Source: Pseudomonadota bacterium
GTDB taxonomy: Bacteria > Desulfobacterota > Desulfarculia > Adiutricales > JAGVGV01
Assembly: GCA_018830135.1 (NCBI GenBank)
Contig: JAHJTB010000177.1
Span: 1 to 41,826, forward strand
DNA length: 41,826 bases
Direction: 5' to 3'
The first letter of the stretch is position 1. Every line of letters begins with the position of its first letter. Shown in pieces: positions 7,336-15,855 of the stretch. The position numbers were made by a program, and so were the translations under genes. The notes beneath the pieces are model-generated. The model worked only from the letters and a program-made list of their open reading frames with translations. It made no database searches and was not told the DNA's origin.

Positions 7336-8391
7336 TCACAGACCGTCCTTGTTGTCTCCGGCCGCCTTCATGCAGGCTTCGAGAACCGCCTTGCCTTCGG
7401 GGCCGACCCGCTCGAGCCATTTCGGCCAGGCCGCCTTTTTGGCCGTCCCACGCATCGTCTTATAGTCTTCGGAACCCGGATAGGTGACTACCCATTTCAG
7501 TTCTTCAGCGAACTTCTTTTCGATGCGATAGGTGTCTTTAACCGTAAACTCGAGAATCTGATCCGTCGCCTTCTTGAGTTCGACTTTCAGTATTTTCCGG
7601 TATTCCTCGGGCAGCGAGTCGTACTTGCCCTTGTTGAAAACGAGATGGGATGACGATGCCCGGAAATGGAGAATGTAGGCGCTGTTGAGCACCTCGAACC
7701 ATTTGGCGTACAGCGTGCCCTGCATCGAGGAAATAATTCCGTCGCAGATTCCTCGCTGAAGAGCCGGGTACACGTCTGCTCCCGTCAACTGAGTCGCCGA
7801 TGCCCCGAAGGCTTTCAGCACGTCCGCCCCTTCCGGGGAGTAATCCCGGATCTGAAGACCTTTCAGATCAGCGGGCTTCCTGATCGGTTTTTTCGAGCTG
7901 ATCTCGTTGATGCCCCAGTAGAACCTTCCCACGGGCTCGGCATTGAATCTGTCCCATTCCTTCCGCATGGCGGCCGCCAATACCGGATTGTTCCAGACCC
8001 GTTCGCTCGTGGCGTAGAATTCGTTGTAGTCGCGAGTGTACTCCGGGGTGAGAAAGGGAAGTTCGGCGACGCCGAGATAAGGAGAATCACCGGCGTTGTA
8101 CCCGTTGAGCATGTCGATCCCCTCGGCCAAACCATCGCGTATGACACGAAGCGCGTCATTCCCTTTGTACGGCGTCTGCCCGATGTATACGAACTGGATG
8201 TTTAATTTCCCGTCCGTCTGCTTCTTCACCCTTTCGAATGCGTCGGCCAGGAACTTACCGGTCGGCAGTTGCACCGGAGCGATGGCAATGAATTTCCACC
8301 GGTACACCGTGTCTTGCGCGGATCCGGCGGCAGGCGTCATAAGTACGATCGCCATTCCAATAACCAGACAAACATTCAACAACCTTTTCAT
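7336..8391 (-). CDS. TRAP transporter periplasmic solute-binding protein (DctP family), system 1
   Basis: A 351-residue precursor with an N-terminal signal peptide (basic MKRLLN, hydrophobic core, likely cleavage after AAGSA around residue 25), so the mature protein is periplasmic. The DctP core shows GLQIRDYSPEGADVLKAFGA, including the Arg that usually pairs with the substrate carboxylate, and TGADVYPALQRGICDG. It differs clearly from the DctP of system 2 at 18.5-19.5 kb, so the two transporters probably bind different ligands or compounds of different size. GGGAGGG precedes the ATG. The substrate is expected to be a carboxylic acid; its identity is not visible. Confidence 0.93.
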   Translation of the reverse strand: MKRLLNVCLVIGMAIVLMTPAAGSAQDTVYRWKFIAIAPVQLPTGKFLADAFERVKKQTDGKLNIQFVYIGQTPYKGNDALRVIRDGLAEGIDMLNGYNAGDSPYLGVAELPFLTPEYTRDYNEFYATSERVWNNPVLAAAMRKEWDRFNAEPVGRFYWGINEISSKKPIRKPADLKGLQIRDYSPEGADVLKAFGASATQLTGADVYPALQRGICDGIISSMQGTLYAKWFEVLNSAYILHFRASSSHLVFNKGKYDSLPEEYRKILKVELKKATDQILEFTVKDTYRIEKKFAEELKWVVTYPGSEDYKTMRGTAKKAAWPKWLERVGPEGKAVLEACMKAAGDNKDGL

Positions 8392-8422
8392 CTTTCCCTC
8401 CCTGCTTCTGAAATTGTGAAAT

Positions 8423-8441
8423 TTGGATACTGGTTATCCAA
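8423..8441. promoter_or_regulatory. Perfect palindrome upstream of dctP, possible operator
   Basis: TTGGATA, 5 bases, TATCCAA: a perfect 7-5-7 inverted repeat located 32-50 bases before the DctP start codon, where a repressor site or mRNA hairpin would affect expression. The size suits a dimeric helix-turn-helix regulator. No copy was noticed before the other TRAP operon. Confidence 0.4.
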
Positions 8442-8504
8442 CTCGAACACCTCTTGTCCGAAGTAAAACGGCAGGACGTTGTTCTCTCAAAATTCCACTC
8501 TCAG

Positions 8505-8529
8505 CCCGGATTATCCATGAACCCGGATT
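8505..8529 (+). repeat. Dispersed 25-bp intergenic motif, copy 2
   Basis: Two direct CCCGGATT half sites 17-18 bases apart, with 21 of 25 positions matching copy 1 (3603-3627). An inverted partial copy (GATGAATAATTCGGG) follows at about 8545-8559, so the pair can also fold into a stem. Confidence 0.4.
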
Positions 8530-8580
8530 GGTGCGTGGGCAAGGATGAATAATTCGGGAAAAAGACGGTTCTCACCAAAT

Positions 8581-8608
8581 GCGATTCACTTATAAATATA
8601 AGTATCGC
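8581..8608. repeat. Bulged hairpin / nested inverted repeat
   Basis: GCGAT, two unpaired bases, then ACTTATA-AA-TATAAGT closed by ATCGC. The inner 7-bp and outer 5-bp arms are perfect. It lies about 190 bases upstream of DctP and could be an operator or a structured leader element. Confidence 0.4.
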
Positions 8609-8834
8609 TTGGAAACGATGAGAAATGCTTAAAATCCGGGTTAAATACGCCAGCCCGGATTACCGGAACTTCGCACTACTCGAAAGCATTATCATCGTCG
8701 TGACAATTCACATATTGTCCTTTTTTTCTTCCGCTATCGCTCTTGCAAGGGGGCAATATCCTGATTATCGCCAGCCGCCCTATTTTCATTTTACGCGAAC
8801 TCCTTGCCTTGAATCTTCGGGGCTTTGTATCGGG

Positions 8835-10193
8835 TCACGACTTTTTCACATAAAGCCTGCTCAACTCCCGCACCTGCCGGACCGACTCCAGATTCCGGAT
8901 GCTGTCCGCCAACGCTTCTGCCTGCTTATCGCCGAACATCCGACCGGCTTCATGCTTGAAATTGTCGACCACCTCATCATCCGTGAACTGAAGCACGTCG
9001 TCCTGCTGGTCGCTGATCACGGTCCCATCCTGCATGGTGATGTTGATCCGGCATCCCTGTCTGGGAAAGTTCTTGGAAAACGCTTCATCGGCTTCGATTT
9101 TCGTGTTTGCGGAAAGTCGTTCAACAAGCGGATTCTTGAATTCATCATAAATACTCTGATCCAGCCGCCTGTGGACCAGAACGGCGGCCACTCCGTACTG
9201 GGCGCTCATTTTGGCCCGGGTCATGCTCGTGAACGGGCCCGGATAATCGATGCCCGGATAATCCTTGGCCAACTGAAACACCTCTACCTCTATGTTGCGG
9301 ATTTCTTCGGGATTGATTGTATTGTTCTCCGCCATCCGGAGGGCGAGTTTGTTCGGTGATGCCGTGCAGGCATCGGCGGGAATGGGCTTGAAGTACACCC
9401 TCATGATTGCATACGGGTCTCCGAAGCCTTCAAGAATATTCCGGGCCGCTTCCTGTTCTCCATACGCCGCCCAGAGTCCGGCCCGCCCCTCCAAGACACG
9501 CTTGGCCGCATTGATTCCCCTCTTGCCCAGCATGGCTGCCTTGATACCGTCACTGGCGGTGAACCCGGCGTGAAAAAACACATCATCGGTTCCATCCATG
9601 GCCCACTGGTTCAAGCCGGTGGAAAGGCTTCCCGCCATCCCCAGGGCGTTTACGGTCTGGTCGTGGTCGAGTCCAAGCAGCTTGGCCGCCGAAGCACAGA
9701 CGCCGTACGCTCCGAAAAAGCTGGTCGGACGGAACGTTTTGGCAAACTCGATGCTCACGACGCTGGCGCCCACCCGGCCCGTCAATTCGTAACCGAGAAC
9801 GATCGCGGTGAACAGGTCCTTGCCGGTGCAGTTCGTTTCCTCGCCAACCGCCAAAGCCGCGGGAATGACCATCGCTCCCGTGTGGCTTCCGGAGCCCATA
9901 TCCGTATCTTCATGCAGATTTCCATGGGCCATAACGGCATTGACAAAAGCGATATCAGGCGACGGCGCCTTGAGCCCCTCGACAAACAAGGTCGCGTTTC
10001 CATCGATGTTCAAGTCCCGGAGGTAGTCGATCGCCGTTTGCGACCAGGGGAAATGGCGGCTCGCAAAAGAGCAGGCCAGCGAATGAAACATGCAGAGCTT
10101 GCATTTTTCAATCACCGCGGCAGGCAGGTCTTCAAAGGTCAATGAAGATACGAATTCCGCCAGACCGCTCGTCAGACACTGCAACTTATCCAT
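8835..10193 (-). CDS. MmgE/PrpD family protein
   Basis: A 452-residue member of the MmgE/PrpD family (2-methylcitrate dehydratase, aconitate decarboxylase and many uncharacterised relatives), of usual length. The all-helical N-terminal domain contains the signature region VMAHGNLHEDTDMGSGSHTG, and the C-terminal lid domain follows from about residue 270. PrpD removes water from 2-methylcitrate, but there is no prpB or prpC here, so this is more likely a dehydratase or decarboxylase for a pathway acid or CoA ester. Such genes recur in TRAP-associated catabolic clusters. ATG 10193 has AAAGGAGAG about 6 bases upstream. It is downstream of two CoA-ligase genes. Confidence 0.88.
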   Translation of the reverse strand: MDKLQCLTSGLAEFVSSLTFEDLPAAVIEKCKLCMFHSLACSFASRHFPWSQTAIDYLRDLNIDGNATLFVEGLKAPSPDIAFVNAVMAHGNLHEDTDMGSGSHTGAMVIPAALAVGEETNCTGKDLFTAIVLGYELTGRVGASVVSIEFAKTFRPTSFFGAYGVCASAAKLLGLDHDQTVNALGMAGSLSTGLNQWAMDGTDDVFFHAGFTASDGIKAAMLGKRGINAAKRVLEGRAGLWAAYGEQEAARNILEGFGDPYAIMRVYFKPIPADACTASPNKLALRMAENNTINPEEIRNIEVEVFQLAKDYPGIDYPGPFTSMTRAKMSAQYGVAAVLVHRRLDQSIYDEFKNPLVERLSANTKIEADEAFSKNFPRQGCRINITMQDGTVISDQQDDVLQFTDDEVVDNFKHEAGRMFGDKQAEALADSIRNLESVRQVRELSRLYVKKS

Positions 10194-10239
10194 GATTCTC
10201 TCCTTTCATCGAAAAATCCCGCCGGCAGCGAGCAAGTAC

Positions 10240-11847
10240 TTATTGGTAGTTATCAAACGAATAGACGTTGGGTCCGTTCGCATCGAATTCATCGCGCAGC
10301 AGACGATCCAGGTTCTTTTCAGACGCGGTTTTCGGGATTTCAGGCACCACCTGGATGTACGTGGGTATGCTGTTGCGTTCCAGACCGGATGAACAATGCC
10401 GTAAAATCGACTCGATCTCGTGCCGCGATTCGAGCGCCGGCACGATGGCCGCCACCAGATCGCTCTCCCCCGGCGCGCCGGAAGCGGCCGGTATACCGTA
10501 AACGCAGACGTCGTTGACATTCGGATGTTCGGCGATGACCTTTTCAACATACTCGGGCATGATAAAGTCGCCCTGGCGTCTCAGCCCACCGCCTTTCCGA
10601 AAATCGAAAAAGAACCATCCCTCTTCATCCCTGTGGCACATATCGCCGGTCATCAGCCATCCATCCCGGACCTTTTCCGCCGACGCCTCCCGGTTGTTGT
10701 GGTATTCCACCTTGGTCTCGCCCTGCGCGTTACGCGAAACCAGCTCCCCGATCTCACCCGGCGCGCACTCGCTTCCGTCGTCGCGAACGACCTTCATTTC
10801 AAACAGGCCCTCGAGGGGTTTTCCAAATGAACCGATCGGACCGGCCTCCGGCGGTTTATGGGCGAATCCGCCTTCGGTCGTGGCGTACCATTCGTGAATT
10901 TTCAGGTTGAATCGCTTTTCAAAATCCTCCCAGATCGTTTTCGGCGTGCCGGCGCTGACGCATAACCGCACGGGATTATCCCCGTCATCCGGCCGGGGCG
11001 GTTCGGAATACAAACCCATCATCACCCCGCCCAGGTTGGTGATGCAGGTGCAGCCATGGGCACGGACAATATCCCAGAACCGGGTCTTGGTGAACTGGCG
11101 GCTGAGTACGGACGGTATGGCCAGATACAGCCCGGGGAGCATGGTTATTACATACGCGTTGGCATGACTGAGGGACAGGCCGTTGTACAGCTTGTCTTCA
11201 GGTGTGTACCTCCAGACAAATTGGGCGACCGTCGGCAGGGAGACCAGGCGATCTCCCCGCATGTGGACCCCCTTGGGGTCTCCCGTGGTGCCGGATGAAT
11301 ACAGGATCATCAATGGGTCTTCCAAGCGATGGTCCGAGAAATCGAATCGCGGCTCGTCCGGACCGGCCAGGATATCGGCCATATCGGGGAGGTCTGGCCG
11401 GACCGGGACGCCGAAATCATCTTTGTAGGCAATTCCGATGGTCTTAATATCCGGCAGGCCGCTCATGACATCTGACATCCGCTCCAGGAACTCGGCCGAA
11501 TAGATGACGCCCTTGGACCCTGAATTCTGTATCTGATACCGCAGCTTCTCCCCTTTCGAGCGCGGGTCTACCGGCACCATAATGGCGCCCAGCGCCGATG
11601 CGGCGTACAAAGCGATCGGATTCTCCGGATGATTGCGCATGATGATGGAAAAGGTGTCCCCCCGGCCGATGCCGAGATTTGCCATATGCCGGGCCAGTCT
11701 GCGGCCCTTGCGCACAAGATCGGCGTAGCTCAACACCTCATCCGGGTGAGGGGAACCGTCAAAGGTCACGGCCGGAAAGTCGGGCAACCTTTCGGCCTTG
11801 GCATCCATATCGAGTGCGAAAACACCGGTGATTTTATCAGCATCCAT
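10240..11847 (-). CDS. AMP-forming acyl-CoA synthetase (CaiC-like)
   Basis: A 535-residue ANL-superfamily adenylating enzyme. Visible motifs are the phosphate loop YSSGTTGDPKGV (about 183-194), the ATTEG adenine motif, GWLMTGD, and a C-terminal hinge and lysine region ending PKTASEKN, where K is the expected adenylation-step lysine. It would activate a carboxylic acid to its CoA thioester with ATP, the entry step after TRAP uptake. The start is ATG 11847, 7 bases after GAGGTG, rather than the GTG three codons earlier. It is similar in type to carnitine/crotonobetaine ligases, but substrate assignment from sequence is unsafe. A second, different ligase is directly upstream. Confidence 0.9.
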   Translation of the reverse strand: MDADKITGVFALDMDAKAERLPDFPAVTFDGSPHPDEVLSYADLVRKGRRLARHMANLGIGRGDTFSIIMRNHPENPIALYAASALGAIMVPVDPRSKGEKLRYQIQNSGSKGVIYSAEFLERMSDVMSGLPDIKTIGIAYKDDFGVPVRPDLPDMADILAGPDEPRFDFSDHRLEDPLMILYSSGTTGDPKGVHMRGDRLVSLPTVAQFVWRYTPEDKLYNGLSLSHANAYVITMLPGLYLAIPSVLSRQFTKTRFWDIVRAHGCTCITNLGGVMMGLYSEPPRPDDGDNPVRLCVSAGTPKTIWEDFEKRFNLKIHEWYATTEGGFAHKPPEAGPIGSFGKPLEGLFEMKVVRDDGSECAPGEIGELVSRNAQGETKVEYHNNREASAEKVRDGWLMTGDMCHRDEEGWFFFDFRKGGGLRRQGDFIMPEYVEKVIAEHPNVNDVCVYGIPAASGAPGESDLVAAIVPALESRHEIESILRHCSSGLERNSIPTYIQVVPEIPKTASEKNLDRLLRDEFDANGPNVYSFDNYQ

Positions 11848-11913
11848 TTTGCCCACCTCGAGTCTTGGATTTTTCGCGAGTTCATTCCTATAAAGGGCTT
11901 ACAAGGCAGACAC

Positions 11914-13788
11914 TCAACTGATTACCTCGCCGAACATGGTCAGGTCCGCCTCGCTGCCATCCACCTGGATCAAACCGGAATTGATGCCGGCCAACATGTC
12001 CAGTCTGCCCTCTATAATGCGCATGAGGGCCGCATCCGTCATCTTCACCGTTACGGTGGATTCCGGATCACGGCCTTCCCGGGGCTCGATCCGTCCGTCC
12101 TGTATCACGAATGTCACCGCGCCGGATGAACGGCCGAACACCTCATACGTGATTTTCGCCTTCCAATCTCCGGCCTTTTCCGGCTTGAACCGCCCGGCGA
12201 TCCCCGCCCAAACCAGGTCCAAGGGGATGGCCTCTACCTGTTCGTTCATCCGGATCAAACCGCCTCCGTCCCGCAACTCGCGCTTAAGCGTCTTTCCGGT
12301 GGCGTTGGCCGGGAGGCCCAGTAGAAACTCCACTTCCTTGGGTATCTTGTATTCGGCCAGGCGCGAACGGCAGTGCGCCAACACCTCCTCCGCGGCCAGT
12401 TCCCTGCCCAGACGCGGGACCACGAACGCCTTGACCTCCTCCCCGGAAATCGGGTCGGGAATACCGATCACCCCCACGTCATGGACTTCGGGGAGTTCGC
12501 TGATCACGTCCTCGATCTCCTTGGGATAGATGTTTTCACCGCCCTTGATGATCATGTCCTTGATGCGGTCGACGATGTAATAGAAGCCGTCATCATCCAC
12601 CCGGCCGATGTCCCCCGTGTGCAGCCAGCCGTCGCGCAAGACCTCGTTCGTTTCAGCCGCTTTGCCAAAGTATGCCTTCATGACGCCAGGCCCGCCAATG
12701 ATGATTTCTCCTGTTTCATTCGCACCCACCGGATTTCCATCGGGGTCCACGATGAGCACCTCCTGGCCCTCCATGGCCTGCCCCACGGAACCGATCTTCT
12801 TCACGCCGCCCCGCCGGTGAATGGTGCTGGCGAACGTGCATTCGGTCAACCCATAACCCTCCAGAAGCTCGAAACCGAACGCCTTCTCGAATTCGAAAAT
12901 GGTCTCGGCCGGCATGGGGGCGGCCCCGCAGCCTCCGAAGGTGAGGGAACCCAGATCATGGGTCCGCACCGTGTCCCGAGCCTCCAAAAGCACCTTGTAC
13001 ATCTTGGGAACACCGAAAAAATAGGTCGGACGCTCCGTTTCCACGAGCGGTCCGAATTCCCGCACGCTGAATTTGCGCATCAATACGATTCTGTGCCCGG
13101 CGTCCAGGGCCATGAGGTTATGCATAAGCGGATTGACGTGAAACATCGGCAGACACACCAGCATAACCAGACGCTCCGATTCAGCCTGACTGCCGAAAAG
13201 GGCCTGGTGCACCGCCTTGACCATGTATACGAAATTGCCGTGGGTCAGAACGGCCCCTTTGGGCCGCCCCGTGGTGCCGGATGTATAGATAATGACAGCC
13301 TCGTCGCCCGATTCAATATCGATAGAAGCCGGTCCTGCCTTTTCGTCCGCCGTGGCTTCATGAAAATCCAGATGTTCCGGCCGGACGTCATCACCGATTT
13401 CCAGGACTTGACGGATTGTGCCCAGTTCGTCCCGAACGGCCGAGGACACCTCCGCCAAGGAGGATTCGGTGACGAGCACCACGCCCCGGGAGTCATTGAC
13501 CTGATAGGACAACTCCTTCGGCGTGAACTGGCTGTTCACCGGACAGGCCACGGCGCCTATCTTGAACGCTGCCATGCAACAGATGAAATGTTCCGGCCGG
13601 TTGAACAAATGGATATTGACGACGTCTCCCTTCTTCACCCCGAGCCCCAGCAACGCATGGGCCGTTTGGTTGGCTCGACGGTCAAGCTGACGAAAGCTGA
13701 TATGGTCTCCGTAAAAACTCATAAACACATCGTCAGGGGTCAGCCGGGTCCGCCACTCGCAAAGTTCACGAAGGTTGTCGTAGGTCAT
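11914..13788 (-). CDS. Acyl-CoA synthetase fused to an SCP2 sterol-carrier-like domain
   Basis: A 624-residue fusion. Residues 1 to about 505 form a complete ANL ligase: phosphate loop YTSGTTGRPKG (168-178), YGLTE (312-316), GWLHTGD near 390, hinge DRIKDMIIKGGENIYP, and catalytic K499 (NATGKT). Residues about 515-624 form an SCP2 domain (ITYEVFGRSSGAVTFVIQDG and the MLAGINSGLIQVDG segment), a fold with a hydrophobic tunnel that binds lipids or acyl-CoA. The extra domain implies a bulky hydrophobic substrate or handover of a CoA product. ATG 13788 has CAGGAGAAG upstream. It lies between an old-yellow-enzyme reductase and the second ligase. The fusion is within one uninterrupted frame. Confidence 0.9.
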   Translation of the reverse strand: MTYDNLRELCEWRTRLTPDDVFMSFYGDHISFRQLDRRANQTAHALLGLGVKKGDVVNIHLFNRPEHFICCMAAFKIGAVACPVNSQFTPKELSYQVNDSRGVVLVTESSLAEVSSAVRDELGTIRQVLEIGDDVRPEHLDFHEATADEKAGPASIDIESGDEAVIIYTSGTTGRPKGAVLTHGNFVYMVKAVHQALFGSQAESERLVMLVCLPMFHVNPLMHNLMALDAGHRIVLMRKFSVREFGPLVETERPTYFFGVPKMYKVLLEARDTVRTHDLGSLTFGGCGAAPMPAETIFEFEKAFGFELLEGYGLTECTFASTIHRRGGVKKIGSVGQAMEGQEVLIVDPDGNPVGANETGEIIIGGPGVMKAYFGKAAETNEVLRDGWLHTGDIGRVDDDGFYYIVDRIKDMIIKGGENIYPKEIEDVISELPEVHDVGVIGIPDPISGEEVKAFVVPRLGRELAAEEVLAHCRSRLAEYKIPKEVEFLLGLPANATGKTLKRELRDGGGLIRMNEQVEAIPLDLVWAGIAGRFKPEKAGDWKAKITYEVFGRSSGAVTFVIQDGRIEPREGRDPESTVTVKMTDAALMRIIEGRLDMLAGINSGLIQVDGSEADLTMFGEVIS

Positions 13789-13838
13789 GTCTTCTCCTGG
13801 ATTTCATTCCGCACACTCTGTATATGAAATGCCCCGCG

Positions 13839-14966
13839 TCACGCGCCCTTATCCAATTGACCGCAAAGGGCCATTCTGCCTTCAACCAGAGCCTGGACGC
13901 ACTGGTTGCATGAAATGCATTCGGAACGTGTCCGGTCGCCTTGCCGCCAACGATTGATGAGTCCGGGCTGACGAATCAGCGGACGCGACATGGCCACGAT
14001 GTCGGCGTCCGATGCCGCGACGATTTTCTCCATCAACTCGAAAGATCGCAGGCCGCCGGCAAGAATAAGCGGCGATTTCACCAAAGGCCTTATTTCGCGC
14101 GACCAGAGCCGGTAGTACGCCTCGTCCGCCGTCTCGCGGATGCCTGTTTTAAATTCCGTCTTGTTCCATCCGGGCCCCCGGGCCCCCGAACTGATTTCAA
14201 GGGCGTCAAAACCTGCATCGTCGAGACTCCCGGCGGTCCGGGCGCCCTCATCGAACTTCAACCCGGCCTCGAAGGAATCCTGCACACCCAGTTTTATCAT
14301 CACCGGAAAATCCGGCCCGACCTGCAGCCGTATTTCACGATAGGTCTCCAAAATGAAACGTTGTCGATTTTCCAGGGAGCCTCCCCACTCGTCGGTGCGG
14401 CGATTGATGTACGGCGAAAGAAACTGGCTGAACAGATAGCCGTGGGCCCCGTGGAGCTGAACGGCGTCGCAACCGGCCTCCCGAACCCTCCGGGCCCCCT
14501 TTCCGAAGTCGCGGATGATTTCCTCGATGTCACCGGAAGTCAAAACGCCGTATTCCGATTTGAAAAAAGGAAAAAACGGATCATCCCCGCTGAGGCGCGA
14601 CGGGGCCTTGGCCGTGAAGCCCCGCGATGCTCCATACGTCCCGGCTTCCGCGCCCCCGTGAAAAAGCTGGACCGCAACCTTGGCCCCATGCCGGTGCGCG
14701 GCCTCGGCCGCCTTGGACAGGCCCCGGCAATGCTCGTCCGAGGTAATCCTCCATTGATACGGAAGTATCTGGCCCTGCTTCTGAACGTTGGTCGCCCCGC
14801 TGACAATCAATCCGACCCCGCCGGCCGCCAGTTCCTCATAAAGCGTTACCTGTCTGTCCCGGACGAATCCGTCTTCATCCGCGCCCCCGTCATTGGTGGC
14901 CGAGCGTGCAAACCGGTTGCAGACCTCCATCCTGTTGATTTTTATCGGCTCGAACAACACGCTCAT
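13839..14966 (-). CDS. Old-yellow-enzyme family FMN/Fe-S reductase (short form) 1
   Basis: A 375-residue TIM-barrel flavoprotein of the 2,4-dienoyl-CoA reductase/OYE family. The barrel shows HGAHGYLFSQFLSPYINRRT (active-site and FMN region), GGSLENR and a phosphate-binding AGGLRSFE. Just after the barrel is CISCNQC followed 11 residues later by Cys, matching the [4Fe-4S] motif of dienoyl-CoA reductase and trimethylamine dehydrogenase. The C-terminal FAD/NAD(P) half of those enzymes (another 250-300 residues) is missing, so electrons must come from a separate partner. The start is ATG 14966, with GGAG 6 bases upstream, giving the same MSVLFEP opening as the paralogue at 36.7 kb. It probably reduces an enoyl- or dienoyl-CoA, or works in the oxidative direction. 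Confidence 0.88.
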   Translation of the reverse strand: MSVLFEPIKINRMEVCNRFARSATNDGGADEDGFVRDRQVTLYEELAAGGVGLIVSGATNVQKQGQILPYQWRITSDEHCRGLSKAAEAAHRHGAKVAVQLFHGGAEAGTYGASRGFTAKAPSRLSGDDPFFPFFKSEYGVLTSGDIEEIIRDFGKGARRVREAGCDAVQLHGAHGYLFSQFLSPYINRRTDEWGGSLENRQRFILETYREIRLQVGPDFPVMIKLGVQDSFEAGLKFDEGARTAGSLDDAGFDALEISSGARGPGWNKTEFKTGIRETADEAYYRLWSREIRPLVKSPLILAGGLRSFELMEKIVAASDADIVAMSRPLIRQPGLINRWRQGDRTRSECISCNQCVQALVEGRMALCGQLDKGA

Positions 14967-14993
14967 TCGCTGCTCCATATTCCGCGGCCGTTC

Positions 14994-15830
14994 TCAGTTC
15001 TCGATATCGGGAGCGACCACCCGATAGATGCAGGTCTTGTGCAGTTTGCAGATGGCATTCGGCGCCTGGCACTCCTCGATCGACTCGGATACGCAGCTCA
15101 GTTTCGCGCCCTTTACGGATTGCACGATTTTCATCACCGTCTTGACCTGGTCCTCGGCCCCGTCGACGATCATGGTCGTCGAGCCTTCAGCCCCTGAAAT
15201 GCCGCCCCGGCCGATTACGGTGCACTCGATGTTCGCCAACAAAGACAGGGCCTCCACCTCGGTGATCAGGCGGCCGGCCAGGGGCGACAACCCCACGGCC
15301 ATACCCATGGAAACATCCACGTGGCGGCGGGCCGCCTTGGCGACCAGTTTGGACACCGGCGTCGGCACAAGCTTTTCCAGGCTGGCCACGATAATGACGT
15401 TGGCCAGTTCGCAAATCAGACCGGATATGATCCGCCCCGGGTTTCCGGGAGGCGGTGCGCCATGCATAATCGCCGCGCCCCCCTCCGAGTCGATGGCGTT
15501 GGCCCCGATGACGGCCACGTCGTCGCGCTTCATCCGTGCGACCATCACCTCCAGGTCGTCGCCGGGATCGGAAGCCTCGCCCTTGTCGATCAGGGCGCAG
15601 TGGTATTCGAGTGAAAAGTTTTTCGGAGCCTTGGCGCCCAACGGCGTGATCCGGCCGGACATCCGAAGCGGCCTTCCGGTCAGTTCCTCGCATACGGCCG
15701 ATGTGGTCGAGCCCCCTTTTAAGAAAATCTTTCCAGACTCCATCGCCGCACGAACTTCCGGCATTCGGCAGACGCCCTTGGCGATAATTCGTTTGGCCTC
15801 ATTGACGGTCAAAGTGATCTGAGCACGCAT
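14994..15830 (-). CDS. Conserved protein of unknown function, possible ISOCOT-like fold
   Basis: A 278-residue protein that I cannot assign to a named family. Glycine-rich segments GKIFLKGGSTTSAVCEEL (near 33-50) and VAVIGANAIDSEGGAAIM (near 109-126) resemble the phosphate/CoA-handling loops of the ISOCOT fold (DeoR C-terminal domains, CoA transferases, 5-formyl-THF ligases). This is an inference from pattern only. The C-terminal 40 residues hold four cysteines, compatible with a metal or Fe-S site. There is no signal peptide and no clear membrane segment. ATG 15830 has GGAGAAG at about 5 bases. It sits 25 bases downstream of another unknown Cys-containing gene and 27 bases upstream of the Fe-S reductase, so the three are probably one functional unit. 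Confidence 0.75.
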   Translation of the reverse strand: MRAQITLTVNEAKRIIAKGVCRMPEVRAAMESGKIFLKGGSTTSAVCEELTGRPLRMSGRITPLGAKAPKNFSLEYHCALIDKGEASDPGDDLEVMVARMKRDDVAVIGANAIDSEGGAAIMHGAPPPGNPGRIISGLICELANVIIVASLEKLVPTPVSKLVAKAARRHVDVSMGMAVGLSPLAGRLITEVEALSLLANIECTVIGRGGISGAEGSTTMIVDGAEDQVKTVMKIVQSVKGAKLSCVSESIEECQAPNAICKLHKTCIYRVVAPDIEN

Positions 15831-15855
15831 AAATCTTCTCCAGCTATCCAAAAAT

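Larger units (their letters stand above)
8392..8834. other. Intergenic region upstream of TRAP system 1
   Basis: A 443-base spacer between MmgE/PrpD and DctP. It holds a perfect 7-5-7 palindrome, one copy of the dispersed 25-bp motif and a bulged hairpin, each listed separately. I see no convincing sigma70 promoter and no gene. Its size suggests that TRAP system 1 has its own transcription start. Confidence 0.6.

Noticed and set aside
8835-10193. Assignment of the MmgE/PrpD gene as 2-methylcitrate dehydratase of propionate metabolism
   Set aside because: No methylcitrate synthase or methylisocitrate lyase is nearby, and the family is functionally diverse, so the specific name is not supported.
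12373-13827. A 484-codon open frame on the plus strand
   Set aside because: It is exactly antisense to the SCP2-fused ligase, has no ribosome site or domain, and reflects the GC-rich codon pattern of the real gene.
13941-15197. A 418-codon open frame on the plus strand
   Set aside because: Antisense to the old-yellow-enzyme gene and to part of the next gene; it crosses a gene boundary and shows no family feature.
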